Assembly (NCBI GenBank): GCA_027943335.1 | Contig: BSBK01008849.1 | Span: forward strand, 402,223 to 466,222 | Length of the DNA stretch: 64,000 nucleotides | Source of the DNA: Chamaecyparis obtusa | Taxonomy: Eukaryota > Streptophyta > Pinopsida > Cupressales > Cupressaceae | Direction of reading: 5' to 3' | Part shown: positions 1 to 15,000 of the stretch, one piece after another | Position numbering within the stretch: position 1 is the first letter of the stretch | Layout: each line of letters opens with the position of its first letter | Notes under the pieces: generated by a model | Database searches by the model: none | What the model was told of the DNA's origin: nothing | The model's input: the letters and a program-made list of their open reading frames with translations, nothing else | Made by a program: the position numbers and the translations under genes

Positions 1-1250
1 GAGTTCTCCTTCTGCTCGCCCTTCTCCAAATGCAGTTGGACTCAAGATTTTTGGTCAGCATTGCTCTTTGGCGGATGTTTATTTCGCTAAGGTAGTCTCC
101 AAGTCAACCACAAGTGGGAATGGAAGGGATTTGGCTTCCTCCATTGCTCCATTTCCTGTAAGTTGCTCTCTCTCTTTTAAGCTTTCATCGGAAGTTGAAG
201 GGGACATGGTGAATAGTATAGATGTCTTTAAATCTCATGGTCTGATTTGCCGCTTTCGAGGATTATGGCCAAGCCTACCACAACTACATGACTGGGTGTC
301 TAGAAGGCGGGAACCTATTTTATCTGATACTATTCATATTTTTCCTATGGCAAAAGGTTTTTTCATAGCAAAATTCGATAATGTTGAGGCTAGAGTTAAG
401 ATTTTGTGTGATAACTTCTTTAGCTAGGACGAGGATAAATTTATGCTGATGGTGAAGCCCTAGCATCCTGATTTCTTCCCCTCTGAAATTTTTAGTAAGA
501 TCCCTATCTGGGCAAGGCTCCCTAATCTCCCCCTTCATCTAAGGCATGATTTCGTCCAGGAGGAAGTGGGTGAGGCCCTGGGAGATTTTCTAATGCTGGA
601 TCATGATTCTTCTAATATTTATCATTCTACTTTTGCATGTATCTTGGTTGAGCTTGATACCTCATTAGGTCTCCCAACTGAAATAAAAAATGAATCCTCC
701 TTGGGTACATGGATCCAGCAACTTAACTATGAAAGTATTCCCTTTAGGTGCATTAATGCTCTAAGACTAGTCACATTTCCCCCCAATGTGGTTTGGACCT
801 TAAGAAGAAAAAATCATCACCATCGTGGTGGAAGGGTGCCTCCACCCAGCATTACACTATTTTGAAAAGGTCCTCTCAGCCTAGGAAGGTGTCAAATCCT
901 GATTTAGGTTCGTAGGTGTCTAATGATGATCCAAGCCATGTGTTGCCTCATGATGCTCCTATTTGGTCTATTGATGCAACGAGTTCCGGCCCTTTGCGCC
1001 CGCTTGCTGGCGCTGGATCTGCTCTTTCTTTGGAGGGTGCCATTCTGGTGGTTTTGTGGGTGGTGGTTCTGCTGGAATTATTGGTATTTCTTCTAGTTTT
1101 AATGATCCTTCTATGGAAGAATCTTGGGTTGGCCCTGTGATGGTTGATTCGCTGGCAAATTAAACTCTTCTGTTGGGTGCTGAAAATTCAGTTTTAGATT
1201 CGTTATGCTGGCAGGAAGAGGTTGCAAGAGTTGAAGAGGGTTGGATCATT
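1..1250 (+). pseudogene. LINE ORF1 relic (DUF4283 type)
   Basis: One frame runs from 68 to about 865 and reads like the plant L1-type LINE ORF1: a DUF4283 region with CRFRGLWPSLPQLHDWV, HIFPMAKGFFIAKF and WARLPNLPLHL. It is broken by TAG at 425-427 and 461-463, both where the family has Trp (TGG to TAG). The CCHC knuckle expected after RCI near 755 is destroyed and a frameshift follows. The window edge cuts the 5' side. 866-1,250 is decayed continuation. The relic lies downstream of UTP12. Confidence 0.75.
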
Positions 1251-1280
1251 GTCAATAAAGGGACTATTTACAAATTTAAC

Positions 1281-1430
1281 ACATGGAGAAATGCAAGGAA
1301 GTTTGGGAAAAAGTGCACTTGATAGCCCATGACATGGAGAAGTGCAAAGAAGTTGGGAAAAAAATCACTTGATAGCCCATGACATGGGGAAGTGCAATAA
1401 AGTTTGGGAAAAAATATACTTGATAGCCAT
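1281..1430. repeat. Three tandem copies of a ~50-bp unit
   Basis: The unit ACATGGAGAAGTGCAAAGAA... followed by GTTTGGGAAAAA and ACTTGATAGCCC begins near 1,281, 1,331 and 1,381 with a few differences. 1,431-2,864 contains no gene that I can see; its part nearest exon 12 is probable 3' UTR of UTP12. Confidence 0.85.
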
Positions 1431-2864
1431 GAAGTTGATAATTGATTTTTTGTCATTTCAGGCACCAATAGTTGTACACGTGTAAATGTAAAATGGGTAC
1501 ATGTGTACTTTTGGGCCCATTGCATAGAGTGGTAAATGTAAACAAATAAGTTTATTTTTTAAATAGTTAATTAACTTTTTATGTACAACTATATTTGTAT
1601 GAAAATTAAATGAGTACCAATATTCTTTCGCTTCTTGTGATCAACTATACATTCACTAATGAGCGTGTATTGGTGGGTTAAAAAATAAATTCAGTTATAT
1701 TAAAAGTGTGTAAAATAGCTAGAATATTTGCCTATTTATGGAGGGTCACTATGACAAGAAGCCGGAGCAGTAATTCGTCCCCCTTTCCCTCTCATTTTCT
1801 CTTAGTTTCTCCGATATAAGTGGGTATTTACATTACAATAATTCATTTTCAAGCTTAAGGAGTTAAAAACATAAATATTAATATATCACACATTTTACAT
1901 ACTTCGTACAATTTTGGATCCCAAGATTCAAATTCAATTCCTTACAATACCAAGAGGTCCTTAAATTCATGTTAAAACAAAGATCATAAAATTTGCGATG
2001 CTTTTAATTGTAGTTGAGACTAATTATCGCCCTCGTGTGTCCAACACCCTTTTCCTCCCCAGAAAAGTAGAGAACATTGTAACCAAAAAACCAAAAGAAA
2101 AATGTAGATGCCAAAATAAGCAGCCAATAAGTTTACTACTAATAACCAATCTGTTACTGTCTTACCGATTCATTCCACATTTTAGTTTTGGGGTAAGGGA
2201 CTCTAGAAAAATATTTCCCGATTGAAGGATCTATGGTCACCCCAATTATCTATTTTGGAACCGATCAACCAAACTTTTCCCATGGCCTGTGTATAGATTG
2301 ACTGTGCTTTTCCAAAATCCTGAACTGAAACAGAACAATCAAGAGCATTGCATCCTTCCCTCAAATGGATCAGATAGTCCAGCTAACGATCGAAGCACCC
2401 TGCCTGGAGTACGGTCGCATAATAAGTCCAAGGTTAAGCTCAAGACGTAAATTTTAACAGCTCAAAATCTCTACACCAAGAGCCGTTTATAATCACAAGA
2501 AATAATTCCATGCCCATCATTAGTTCCGTGGTACTTCAGATGCTACATCATTGAATTTTACTATGTGACAGAATTTGTAAGGCACTTATTGAATTTAGAA
2601 TTTACCGTGAATTGATTACAGAGTGCAATTCATCGCCCATCAAATTACATGCATGATCCGACAAGCTTATGCCGTGAGATACAAGCTTATCACCATTTAA
2701 TTGGTCACTTTTCTTCACAACTCTGATTGCAATATTTCACTTCTAAAGTTGTCACCTGTGAAACTATCAGGTTCCACACTCTGCAAAGTCCAATATGCTC
2801 AAAGCTTATAAATATGTCCAGTTGCCACCTGGTTGTGAAACCGCTATCTCTTACTTGTGGGAAA

Positions 2865-3026
2865 TTATGCTCCAATGTGTATCCTATGAAACCTTTTCTG
2901 CTTCTTGTGTGGTTTATCATCTGATTTTGTCTTCCCATCTATCTTTTTAGAAAGACGAGCACGAATATCCATAAGCTTTGACGTCACATTCTTAAACGGG
3001 GCATCAGACCTTTCTGCCATTAATTG
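2865..3026 (-). CDS. UTP12: UTP12 exon 12 (residues 902-954) and stop
   Basis: 162 nt including TAA at 2867-2865. It begins [14 protein letters not shown] and ends in a Lys-rich tail ([13 protein letters not shown]), like the basic tails of other Utp12 proteins. The acceptor is TTCCTTGCAG. Minus-strand sequence below 2,865 should be the 3' UTR. I did not fix a polyadenylation site. Confidence 0.91.
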   Translation of the reverse strand, partial: QLMAERSDAPFKNVTSKLMDIRARLSKKIDGKTKSDDKPHKKQKRFHRIHIGA

Positions 3027-6000
3027 CTGCAAGGAAGAACAAGGAGGATTATATTTTGAATTTTATGGAAATCTCAAAAGACAGCTTCTCATCAACTGAT
3101 ACATGTTCCCTTCAACAGTATATCTGATGAATGAAAAGTAGCTAAATAAGAACATATATCTCGATTTGAGAGTTTTTGCTAAACTCCCAGACCATGAATA
3201 AATTACGCAGCAAGGTGAGAGAACCATTAAAAACCTTGAGGTGATCCATTGCTGCAAGATTGAAACCTAGTACATCTTTACAGCCCTGCAAAATGACATG
3301 ATGGAAATTCTTAAAGGAAAAAAAATGACCAAGAAAAGAAAAAAAAGGACACAAAAAAGTCAATATACCTTCACCCTGTTGCGAAGAATTCCTTGTAGAG
3401 TGGTCAAGACAGATCTAGCTGCAGGAGTGGAAACAAGTTGCTGGTGATGTATTTGAAGCAGCAATGTAGCAATGCGACAAACAAGCTCAACCTGAGATGC
3501 ATCATAATTTAGGGCAGTTGTATTGAACTTCACGAGTACAAAAAATCACGTGTCCAATGTAAAGGTCCAATTTTCAATATAGCAATGTAATGGTATAATA
3601 TATATTTCAACATAATATATCCAGTGACCCCATAGAGGGTAAGCAATTCAGGAAACAAAAGGAACTAACTTGATACATGTCATCTTAGTAATTCAAAGAC
3701 TTCTATTACCTTATCGCCATCAGATATCCATTCCTCCATGTATGAGAAAAGTTTCAAAGCATCTGTAAAGGGTAAAGCCTGCATATCAAGGACGCACGAC
3801 CATCACTGCTTCTGAATAATAGAAATGAAATTATTGGAAAGAGGGGAAGCAATACTAAATTAGTATACATATAGATACAAAAATCATTCCTGCCAATATG
3901 CTGAGATGTATTGAATGGTACTATCAGATTGGGACTCCTGTTCTCAACATGCAATGTAGTCAACTATGGGGCTTCAAAAACTCATATTGTGAGCTGGAGA
4001 AATTCAGAAAAGGGTATTAACCTCGGTGAATGTTTATAGATTTGGTTCTAATGGTGACCAAGAGACTATTTCAGGGGATAACACTCGAGTGTAGAAATCT
4101 AGATCTGGTATAAGCACAACAGACAAATTGAGAAGAGAACTGAAACAGCACATTTTACTAATGTGTGTTATATAGCTATGCCTGTGTTATCAATTTGAAT
4201 CTGGATGCTAACTTCCTATTCTTCTTTGTCCATCTTGTGTACACATTAAAGATGCATATTTTATGTTACAAGAATGTTGGTTATCTCAAACAATTATGAA
4301 ACAGTTAAGGTTTTAAGTAACGGCCAGAAGGTTACCTTCCTATAGGTGACAATCAGTTATCCATAGAGAAATTATGCTAACATAGTGTGGCAATGCAAGA
4401 AGTCTGGATTCTGACATGGTGCAAGTTCCAACAAGGCATGTTTAACCCGCATAAGTTTTGTATGTCATGCACTAATTTTAGTTGATTCAATTAGGCAATG
4501 CATGGAATGTAGTGGCAGTGGATGACACAAATTATTTGGCATGGAGTTGTACGGCTGAAACATATTTGGAGATGATGCTACTTCCATATGCTAGAACAAT
4601 TAGCATAGTGAGGAATTGGATGGCATGTCCAACATTACAAGGGTGCATGGCATGCATGACTTGGTGCAGATCATTTGCCCTGTCTTCAGGAGCAATGGTC
4701 TCCTTCCTGCTTTGTCTTCAGGAGCAATGTGCCAATGTCCTTCTAGACTTCAATGCATTGTGCAAAGAATATGCAAGGGATAAGTACAATTATAGGGTCA
4801 TGTGGCTTCCTCGCCATAGGAGGACCCCAAATAGAAAACTTGTAAGATTTTCCAGAGATGAAGTTGAACCTTTCAACTAAGATACATTTGAAGATTACTC
4901 ATCAACACTTGACTTGCCCTATGTCAGGTATTGGCTGCACACTTCAAGCCACAGTTGCCCATCCACCTAACGATGATGACAGCTGACATTCAACATAAGG
5001 ATTTGAATAGGAGTTTCGATTTTGCCATTTATATAGCAGAAGGAATACACAAGGAGTTGGTGACAATGTAAATAGCATTTTATAATCTGTCATATCCTTC
5101 TGTACTCTAGGAAAGATATCAAAAGGACTGCAATGCAATTGACGTTGCCGAATTCTAAGGGATACTCATTGCCAGTTCAAGGTTGCGCACACATTTGGGA
5201 CATGCATTGCAAGTTTTTCCACAAGTTTTTGCCGTGTTGAAGTTCTTCAAAAAAATTCAGTCAGTCAAGTTTATTGCTGAGTCTTTCAACTATGGTTTAT
5301 ACTATTTTGGCTGAGAAACCATAGTTATAACTCTATTACATAGGGAGATGTTTTCAAAATACATGAAATTAACTCATCCTGTCTATCAATAAAGCTGGTT
5401 TCCTGTTGGGCATATTGTTATTCTTAAAAATTCCAAAACAGGCACTGCTTATATATAACATGCCTTGTGATATTTTTGTAATATTTCATGGGCCCAGTTC
5501 CTCATATAAAATTGTTATAGCTGTCCTGAGCCCAGAAAACAATAACAATAAATTCATCAATAAGGGAGCAGCGGAATTACAATTGTAATTTCTTTCTAGC
5601 TCAATGCCATACTATTAATCTTTATACATGATTCATATCATTGTTTATTAGGTCTCACAAACTACCAATTGTTAAAGTACCTCTTCCCAGTTTCTACTGT
5701 TATAGTTGTAAGTGGAATAACTGGAGCACAACTTTTATCTTTATTTTTGTTTCCATAAACTCCATGAAGAAGCTATCAGTTTGAGAAGTCTGGCTTATTA
5801 TCAGTCTATGAATATTCACATGAACACTTGCACATGTTTTACTTTTGTAAGTTATCTTTACTCATTGGTATCTTTGTATTGGATCCAATAAATTGAATTG
5901 GCTTGCATTCTACTCAATTCTCCAAAACAAAATGCTGTAAATCTCAATAAGAAAAATATCCGGATAAGACTAAAATGTGGCAATAATATCAGCATCTCTA

Positions 6001-9000
6001 GCTGTTGAAATTTACAGATTAATTAAGATAAAATTAATATAAAATCAAATTCAAACTTGTGTCTGCTTCTACAAATATAAATGTGTTCCAAGCATACCAA
6101 AAGGGTTTGTTCAAGATCATTTGTCCGAACAGCAGAGACTGCCCGTAGAACAAAAGCAGATGGAGAAAGACCACGCATCATTATGTTTGGTTGAAACTGT
6201 GCTGTCAATCCATTCTTCCTTTCCTCCTAAACAGCAAAGATTAGAATTAACTCATATTTCAAAAAGCAAAATCAACAAGAAGCCCAAGACTACATATTTA
6301 CTACAATTATTGTTATATCAGTCAACAGTGAACTTAGTTCTATGCATTTTTCTGGAAATATTGGAAAAAACGATATGAAGGATCTCACTACAGCCTGAAT
6401 ACAATAAAATCAAAACGATACATAGTATAGGGTAAGTGCATGTTGTCCACCCCCAGATTTATATTATATGCAGACAAATTGAAATTAAGGCTCATTTATA
6501 CCTCATGTTGACGAAGACGCTCAGTTTCAGCTTCAGATGTGTCTAATGCTTCAATCACAGAATCTGTTGCAGTAACTGTCTCCTGCGTTCTCTTCCCTGC
6601 CATCCCTACAGCCCCTTCCTCTGGAATGTCTTCTCTTAGTCCAAACTGGCCATCAACAGCATCATCCAAGCCTGACTCAAACATGTTCTCCAACCTCTTT
6701 TCTCTCTCTTCCTGCACAGATCAAATATCTAGTCATGATGTGATGAGATGAAGATGCCAATTATCACAGTGGATATCCATTTCAAATAAAAAGTAAATCC
6801 ACTGTAAAATAAACCACCTCAATAAAAAAAGGTTCTTCAGTACGGTCCCACCGCCGAACAGAACGATCATGAGAACCAGTTACAATAAAGTCACCATGAC
6901 TACTAACTGCAAGGCACCAAACTTCAGCATGATGCCCTTCCAATGTCAATAGCAATTCGAACTTATCTGCATCCCAATATTTCACAAGTCGATCTTTTCC
7001 TACACTGAACATATAATGTGTGTTGCGCACAAACTGAACTGCCATGACACTGTCCATCATAACATAAATGTCACTTTAAATGACCTAGGCAGTAATTCCA
7101 AAAAAAATGTTCAGTCACTTGATACAAGTTGGAAACTAGAATAGAAAGATGAAAGCCATTGAAGATGGATGACCAAGTAGGTTCAGGTGATAGATGTATC
7201 CCTAGAAATTAAAAGTGTCAGATGATGAAATGAGTCTTCAAGGAATTGAAAACGATACATAGCAGAACACTTTTATTACACCATAAATCCACATATGTAT
7301 CCAACAAAGTTTTGAGAGCAATTCTTCTAATAATAATTGGTCTCAAGGTGTTCAAGGCCCTTGTTTGTATTTCCAGATACAGCCCAGAGTCCAAAGAAGA
7401 TGTATAAGATAATTACTATTTTCCACAAATTCTTCAATTCAATGGGGATTGATCCTTTTACCTATAACTGTTGAAATTAAAAAAATTCCTCATTGATCAT
7501 GAAATCTAACTGTAGAATCTGTCATCTTCAAGTCGATATTTTGTTACTACTTAAATTATGATTCCCAATATGAAAGGAAAATACAAACATCAATTACCTG
7601 TCAGCATGAGCAAAGAGAGATTTATGACAATCACCAAAATCTAGCCCCCAAATCTTCAAATTTTTGTCTGCTGAACCACTGACAAGCAGATCACCGTCTG
7701 AAGAGATATCCATGCAGAGAACAGGCAATTTGTGGCCATATAGAGACAAGAAAAACTTCAACGTATCAACAAAAAACACCTGCCATCCAGAAGCAGAGTT
7801 TAATAAAAAAATTATTCTTAACAGATAGGCAACCGCTAACACATAACACATGGGAATTGGAAAGTCAGCACCAATTCGAATAATAAGATTTATATCTAGT
7901 TACTTACATGAGCTTGCTCATGTGCAAGGAAAACTTTTGCATAAGCTTTGCCTTGCCTTAAATTTTTGCATATGAAGTCAAGTGCTCCAGTTTAGCATGA
8001 ATAAAAGGTGATAATCTGCTGATGTGTATTTAAGCACTTTGTGTTTCTCAATAAGGTAGGCTCTCGGGCAAGGCGGAAAATAGCTGTACTTAATGTAATT
8101 CTGCGTTAACTACTTACGTTGGCGCAATTGCTAGAACTTTGTACATTCAATCTCATAATGTTTGAAGTAGAATTCATCCTACAAACATTAAAAAAGCTAT
8201 CCCAAGATCCATATTACATTGTTTTAAGTGTTTGCCACTAGTGGAGCACTAAAATAGACATTTTCAATGCTATAGAGTAAATCTTCTTTATGTTAATGAA
8301 ATTGTTGACTGAGAAGTATGCTCTAGCCTATAGAATCCAAATATCCAACCCTAAGACATCAATTTTTCCTTCAAACATAGAAGTATCTAAAATTGCTTGA
8401 GTTCTAGAAGAAATGTGATGTTGTGTGGGAAAAAATTGTGCTAGATATTTTAATGTTAGTCGGAGTTGATTCATAAAATTGCAAAACTATCTGAAGATTC
8501 TTGGTGCTAGATTTCCAAGGTAGCATGAATCATTCTTTGAGCATCTATTTTTAACCTTATGTAACCTTAGAGTTGAATCTAGCGGCCATTTTTTTCTAAT
8601 TTTAGTGTTCATTCGTCTAGATTTTAAAAGTTGACCCAAATGTACCACACTCCATTAACCTATTGTTTGCACATTTCAACAAGCATGAGAAGTTGATACT
8701 AATGGCCTATATGAAAAGTGGTCTAGGAAAAGGTCTTGATATATTAGCTAGTAATGGAAAAGTTAATAGAATATGTAGATAGAAAATAGAGTTACAAACC
8801 AAGTATGTATTCAATGCATGGAATACTTCTAACAAATATGCCACTTTTATTAATAATGAATAGGGAAAATACTTGCAAAGGATTAGGATGTAAATCAATA
8901 GATTCCTCTATAAGCATACACAATGTGCAATGCAAGTATTTATACACACTCTTACAATAACGCTGTCAACTAGGTGCCTAATTGATGTTTACATGTGTCT

Positions 9001-12000
9001 AACATGTATGGTGACATGGTATATGTGGATGTGATGTTACCAGTGTTGAACACTTATGATGTCATTTCCTATGGCATGGCCACTACCATATGTTGTGCAT
9101 GTATAGTGTCAAATGTTAAACTAATATAGACTCTAGAGTATTCCCTGTGGTACAAAGGTTGCCTAGTGTTGTGTGTATGGTGGCTTTTTTCATGGTCTAG
9201 TGTAGATGCATCCATGTTATTGTCTAAGTACCAGCATGTGTGACTATGTGCAATACCACACTATAAACATGAGCAAGACCACACTATGCACATGAGCAAT
9301 GTTGCACATTTGCACGCACTATGTGCGGAGCTGTGCAACAATTGAACACATTGAGATTACACAAGACTAAGTGTCTTGATGAAACTTGCGTGTGATGTTG
9401 CACTCAAAACATCATTAATATTTACAAAACATTTGTCAAAATGGATGACCTAAAGTCGTATACCATTAAAGCTTTCATGGGAGAGACCCTTGTTCAAATT
9501 GCTAGAGAGTAGGAGACACATCAAATGCTAACATGTACAAATGATGAATAAAGCTAGATGCAAGAGCAAGTCCTATGTGAATTTGAAGGAAGAGATACTG
9601 AGTCATAACATATAAACCAAAAGGGACCCAAAAGGAAAATATAGCAAGCAAAATAACTGTGTGTGTGCACGTGTCTCTCTCTCTGTATATATACATACAT
9701 ATACATATATGTAATGTCCCCAAATTATGAGTATCCAAATTTGCCCTAGATTACAATTTTATTATCAAAACAAGTAGGGTTTAGAGATACCTTTCACTTT
9801 GATTGTGGCCCTACAACACAATTAGGGACTCTTTATAAGCATAATTCATAGTTAGATTTCTTTAATTAGGAATAAACATATATGAGGAATGCAGGTCCAA
9901 TCAATAGATTGCTAGAATTAATTTTACAATGACTCAACCATAGAAGGGACAAGGTAGGATGACTTGATGAGGTGCCCCAGAGACCCCCTACCCTAGGCCC
10001 AAGAGCAGATATACCATCCCTCTTGGCCTCATGTGGCTTGTGCCATACATATGAGGTGGCATACCTAGTGTGGTGTCTTATCACCGTTCTCCATCTTGCC
10101 ACTCCTATCTTGCTTCCAATCATTGAACACCCATTTACCATGATAGGGATCATGAGGAACATTCACAACAGGGTGCCCGGAAAGTCCCTCCTTCCTAAGC
10201 CCAAAGGCAGTCCCCTTGTCCCCCTTTGGCCCCATGGGACTCCCTAGTCATATAACATGAGGTGGCGTGCTTAGAAGGTGACATCATCACCATTTTCCCA
10301 CCTGTGATCTCATTTCCCCTGCCATGGCTAGTTGTAGCAGACAAAAAATATACGTGATGGTAACCCTTCTCTTCAAACAATGGTGTCTCTTCCACGTGCC
10401 CCTTAACTCATTTAATTGTTGTCCTTAATTAATTCTCAACTCTTCAAAATCGTTCTCTTAAGTCTAATTAATTCTTAACATAATCACTACTTTATGATTG
10501 CTTGCTTTAACTTAATGATTTTGAGATTATTGACAGGGATGTGAAGGCATATTTCGTTATGTCTGAAATTGTGAAGTCAGTATCATGAGACAATTTCTAA
10601 TCAAAATCTGGTCAGGGTCGTGACATTTAATATATGAGAGATTATATAGTGATATCATATTCCAATTCGATGATTGATTTATTGAATGAATGAATTCCTT
10701 TGATTTAATGATTTGAGGTCTTTTTTATTTAATAGATTGATGCTTGTTTGCTTCCTTGATCCCAAGGTGAAGTGATGATTGATATGGATTTGATGATTGT
10801 TTACTTGATCTTGCTGACTGATTGATATCATGAGGGATTAATGATTGTTGAATGAATGAAGGATTTGTCTTAATGGATTCATGGGTGATGATTGAAAGGT
10901 ATCCTTTAATGCTTGGAATGATTCTCCTTTATACTTTCTTGGTGAAAGGGTCACCACCTTTCATAAGATTTGAGTCACCCCTTTTAATTGTTGCTTTTGA
11001 GAATAATAAATAATTTTCCCAATTCATCACCCTTGGATGTCCTCAAATGAACCCTTCACCCTTTTATATCTTCCAATGAGAGGGAGAGTCACACCTCTTC
11101 ACCACACCTGTCCTTTGCAATGGTCACACCCCTTCACATCACCACCTTTGAGAGAGTCACAGCACTTCATTATTTATGCCCTATGAAAGAGTCACAAGTT
11201 TTCGTGATTACCACCCTTTTGAGACAGTCACAACCCTTAATCCTTTATGCCCTTTGATAGAGTCACAACCTTCCATAACTACCACCTTTTGGAAGAGTCA
11301 ACCCTTCATAATTGTCCCTCTTTGAAAGAGTCACAACCCTTTATAATTACAACACTTCATCATTGCTGCCCTTTGAAAGAGTCACTTCCTTATTTTCTTC
11401 ACATTTCTTCTTCATCTATTAATCCTTCTTTAATTCCTATACTCACCTCTTCTTCCTTCCTCCACTTCCCCCTCAAATGAAGTTCTCCTCTCCCTTTTAT
11501 ACCTCATGTTTGAGGGAGACACAACTTTTCCATTCATGCCTTTTGACCAACTTAACTAAATTTTAATCATTTCTTCTAATTTAATTTTTTTATTTTTAAT
11601 TTAATTATATTGTTTATTATTTAATCCTATTTCAAGAAGGGGACGTGACAATATGCATATACATATACATGTGTGTGTGTGTACATGCACACACTGCATG
11701 TATGTATGTACATAATATGTTCTTATTACTTTATGACATTCATAATTGATTTCATATAATGTCTGTGCGACTTTAATGTAACATATTTTTTGGTAAGGTA
11801 TAGCTAACATAACATCAATTGAGTGAAGAAGAAAATGTTGAAAAAAAAAATCTGATTATTATGTTCAATGACAAAAGTTGAAAAGCACATTGGCATGCTC
11901 ATCAAAACACTCCTCATTATGAGTCTTCAGGACATCAAACATGAAGAAAAAAGGATTATCACAACAGTCAAAATTTTGTGGCTTAAATTCAGCCTTTGTA

Positions 12001-15000
12001 TTGGAGAATTTATTATATAATTCCCCAAGAATCAGGAGCGTAGCAGAAACTTGAGTTGCAAAAGCATATCAAAATTGTCTTTTTTGTAACCTCAAGCAGT
12101 CACATTACATGTCACTTTCCAAAGATTTCAGGCCAAGAATAACAATAACAACCAAACAGATTTCCTACAACCCAGGATCAACAAAAACAGTTGCCATGCA
12201 GTAAATTGGTCAACAACAGATATTCTAAACTGCTAAGAAATATGAGAAGCAAATTATCTTGAGAACTTGTGTGTATATATTATTGATATGCTCTGGCTAG
12301 ATATACAACATAAACTGTACACTCAAGTGGTATTAACGACCATATCTGATATCTGGTCTAGTGTTGTAGAGTTTGCAATGTGTGGCAACGTGAACTTCTA
12401 CATGACAAACCCTACCTCCAATGCTTTATGCAAGTTGGCAAGGCTATTTATTTAGAAGCTGTCACAAAGGCTCAAACCCAATGAATTCAAACTTTAAACA
12501 ATATATCTAAGAAAAACTAAACAAATTCTCTTGCAGGGTCTCATACACCAAATCAGCATGCTGGTCAGGCTGTGACCCAGAAGGGACCTGTCTTATTTTT
12601 TCAAAGTGTCCCAGAGGGAACTTGAAATTACTCTGGCTGTGATTTGTGATATTAGGAACTATATAATGATTCTATTGTTGGAATTTGGAATGCCAATGAA
12701 GAACAAATTGTATTTGATTTATGCATGGTGTATTTCAAGGGCTTGTGATTACAGAAGGCCACCTTGTCCACTACTATATCTCAGAAAGGCAGTTACAAGA
12801 ACTTTCAGTTGATCCTGTGCTAAAGTATAGAAGGCTTTCCAGATTGAATAAATTCTCTCAACAGTTACGTCAGAAAGAAGTTCTATAGCAGCCTTTCCAG
12901 AATTGAATCACCAGTAATAACTCAAACTTTTTTCTTTATAAAAATTTTAAGTTTATTTTTTAACACTTTGTACTTGTTAATAGTACCAAAAGTCCTGGCC
13001 CGTCAAACAATGATAATAGTTAATTTTTGTGTGTCATGTAACTGGCACACACTGTTGTGGTCTACAACATTATCTTTTCCTTATCCTGCAAAGAAATTAA
13101 CTCTATTTTGCTTTCATTTCATTTCACTTACAACCCTTCAAGGCAATTTCAAATTAGCTTTGCCTTCACAACATGGAAATATTTTTAAGCAGCCTCTTTT
13201 CATCCATTACTGTACAGTTATATTCCCTTGCATCATCATTTAAAGGAGTTCATGTAATTGTATTTTACTTTCTTTCTAGGTACTCATAGGATCAGACTTA
13301 TCTAGCTACAAAAAAACTATAAATTATTGCAATTCTGACCTTGATTGTAGAGTCTAGCAAAGCAACAGCAATGTGTTTGCCAGTAGGACTAAGCCTAACC
13401 ATGAGTACATCTTCTGTCATTTTCAAAGTCCTTACATTCCGTGCAGTTAGCTGCTGTGAGGCCTGAAAAGTGATAGCAACTCAACTAGATTAAATCAAAC
13501 TTACCATAATTTATAAAGACAAAATAAGCAGAACATATTTAAAAGGTAATACATAATCAACATACTGGAACTACTAAATTGCTCCAATTCTAGTTTCATG
13601 GCTATGAGAAAATCAAACGATGTTTAGATGGCATGCATTTCACTTTCACTTCTTTATGACAGATATAAAATAGTTGGTAGATACTTTGTTTTCAATTCCT
13701 TTCAATCCCAAAAAGATCTTCAAACAGCTTATCACAGACAATAAGGAGCTAGCCAGCATACAGTGGTTGGTATAGCATCTGTAAATTTTTATTAGAAAAA
13801 TTAATTTAAATGGGCAGTAAAGCTCAAACAGGGAAAAAATACATTGCCACATAAACAGCGTATGTACCCAAATAAACATATAGTTCAAGTGTAAGGTCAT
13901 AACTCATATCTATCTTTTCTAAGTATCCTTTTCTGAAGACAGATGCATGAAAAAGAAGAGAAGTAGAGTTTGATTTGTTTATTCGGTCCACCAAAAAAGT
14001 GACCAAGCAATATGCATTAGAAACATACAAATATTTGAGGACCTACAACAAGTCAAGATATCCAAAACAATAGTGAAAAACCAAAGCAAACTGAGGCCTT
14101 TGATTTAGATATTATATTGACTGCACAGACCATAGAATTACATTTTAATGCGATGGTTACACAACTGTATAAGGGAGAGGTAAGAACCTGTGTACATTAA
14201 AACTACTCCTTAAATCTCGTTGTCAACAGTAAATTGCAGCCATTAATAATATATGAAACCTTAGTAATATTTATTAAAAAAATCATAATTTGTGCCTGCT
14301 GATATCATTTCATGACTTTTACTCAGCAAAAATTAAGGATCGCTTAAATTAAACGAAGCAAATAAAGCACTAAGGACTCAGAGTGATAATGATTCAGCAA
14401 CCATATTGTATCTTAGGCAATTACTTTGGGTGCAAATACATTGAAAAGAAGTGAGCGATGCATTTTATTATTTTTATTTTATTTGTTTACAGGTATATTT
14501 TAGATTTAATTTCATTTATTATTTTATATTTATCAAAAATTATATATTATAAAATGTAATGTATTATGTTTTTTATTTTTTTTATAATATTTGTAATTTA
14601 TGTTTATTTATGTTTACAATTAATACTTATCTGCAGGTGTGTTAAAAGGCAGAGCTGGTTAATCCAGCAACAAAAATTAGTGACGAGGTGAGGTGGATCT
14701 GTCCATTGGAGGGATGGATCAAGATCAACTTCCATGGTGCTTCCAAAGGCAATCCTGGGCCCTCTGGAATCGGTTTTGTAGCTAGGGACTGGTTTGAAGT
14801 GTTCTCTCTATGGGGGTGAAGAGGATTGCCGAGGAGACTAATAATGTTGCTGAGGCGTTGGCGGCTCTTCATGCTATTAAACTTGACAGAAGCTTAGGGG
14901 TTTCAAGAATTGACCAAGAAGGTGATTCTCTCATCAATATCAATGCCATCATTAATGGTAGTGCGCAAGCTTGGCACCTACAAAAATTCACTTATGCAAT

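Larger units (their letters stand above)
7780..13339 (-). other. UTP12 intron 4 (5.6 kb)
   Basis: Holds the LTR at 9,710-11,650 between two TG/TA-rich microsatellites. 7,780-9,640 and 11,730-13,339 show no gene. Small open frames there have no family signature. Confidence 0.88.

Noticed and set aside
3754..3963. Minus frame 3,754-3,963 as coding
   Set aside because: Only 3,710-3,778 is exon 9, in another frame; the rest is intron 8.
4482..4880. The 132-codon plus-strand frame in intron 8 as a gene
   Set aside because: No family signature or promoter evidence; kept only as a note on the intron.
10929..10945. TATA-like boxes as promoters of host genes
   Set aside because: They occur at matching places in several LTRs of one family and are LTR promoters at most.
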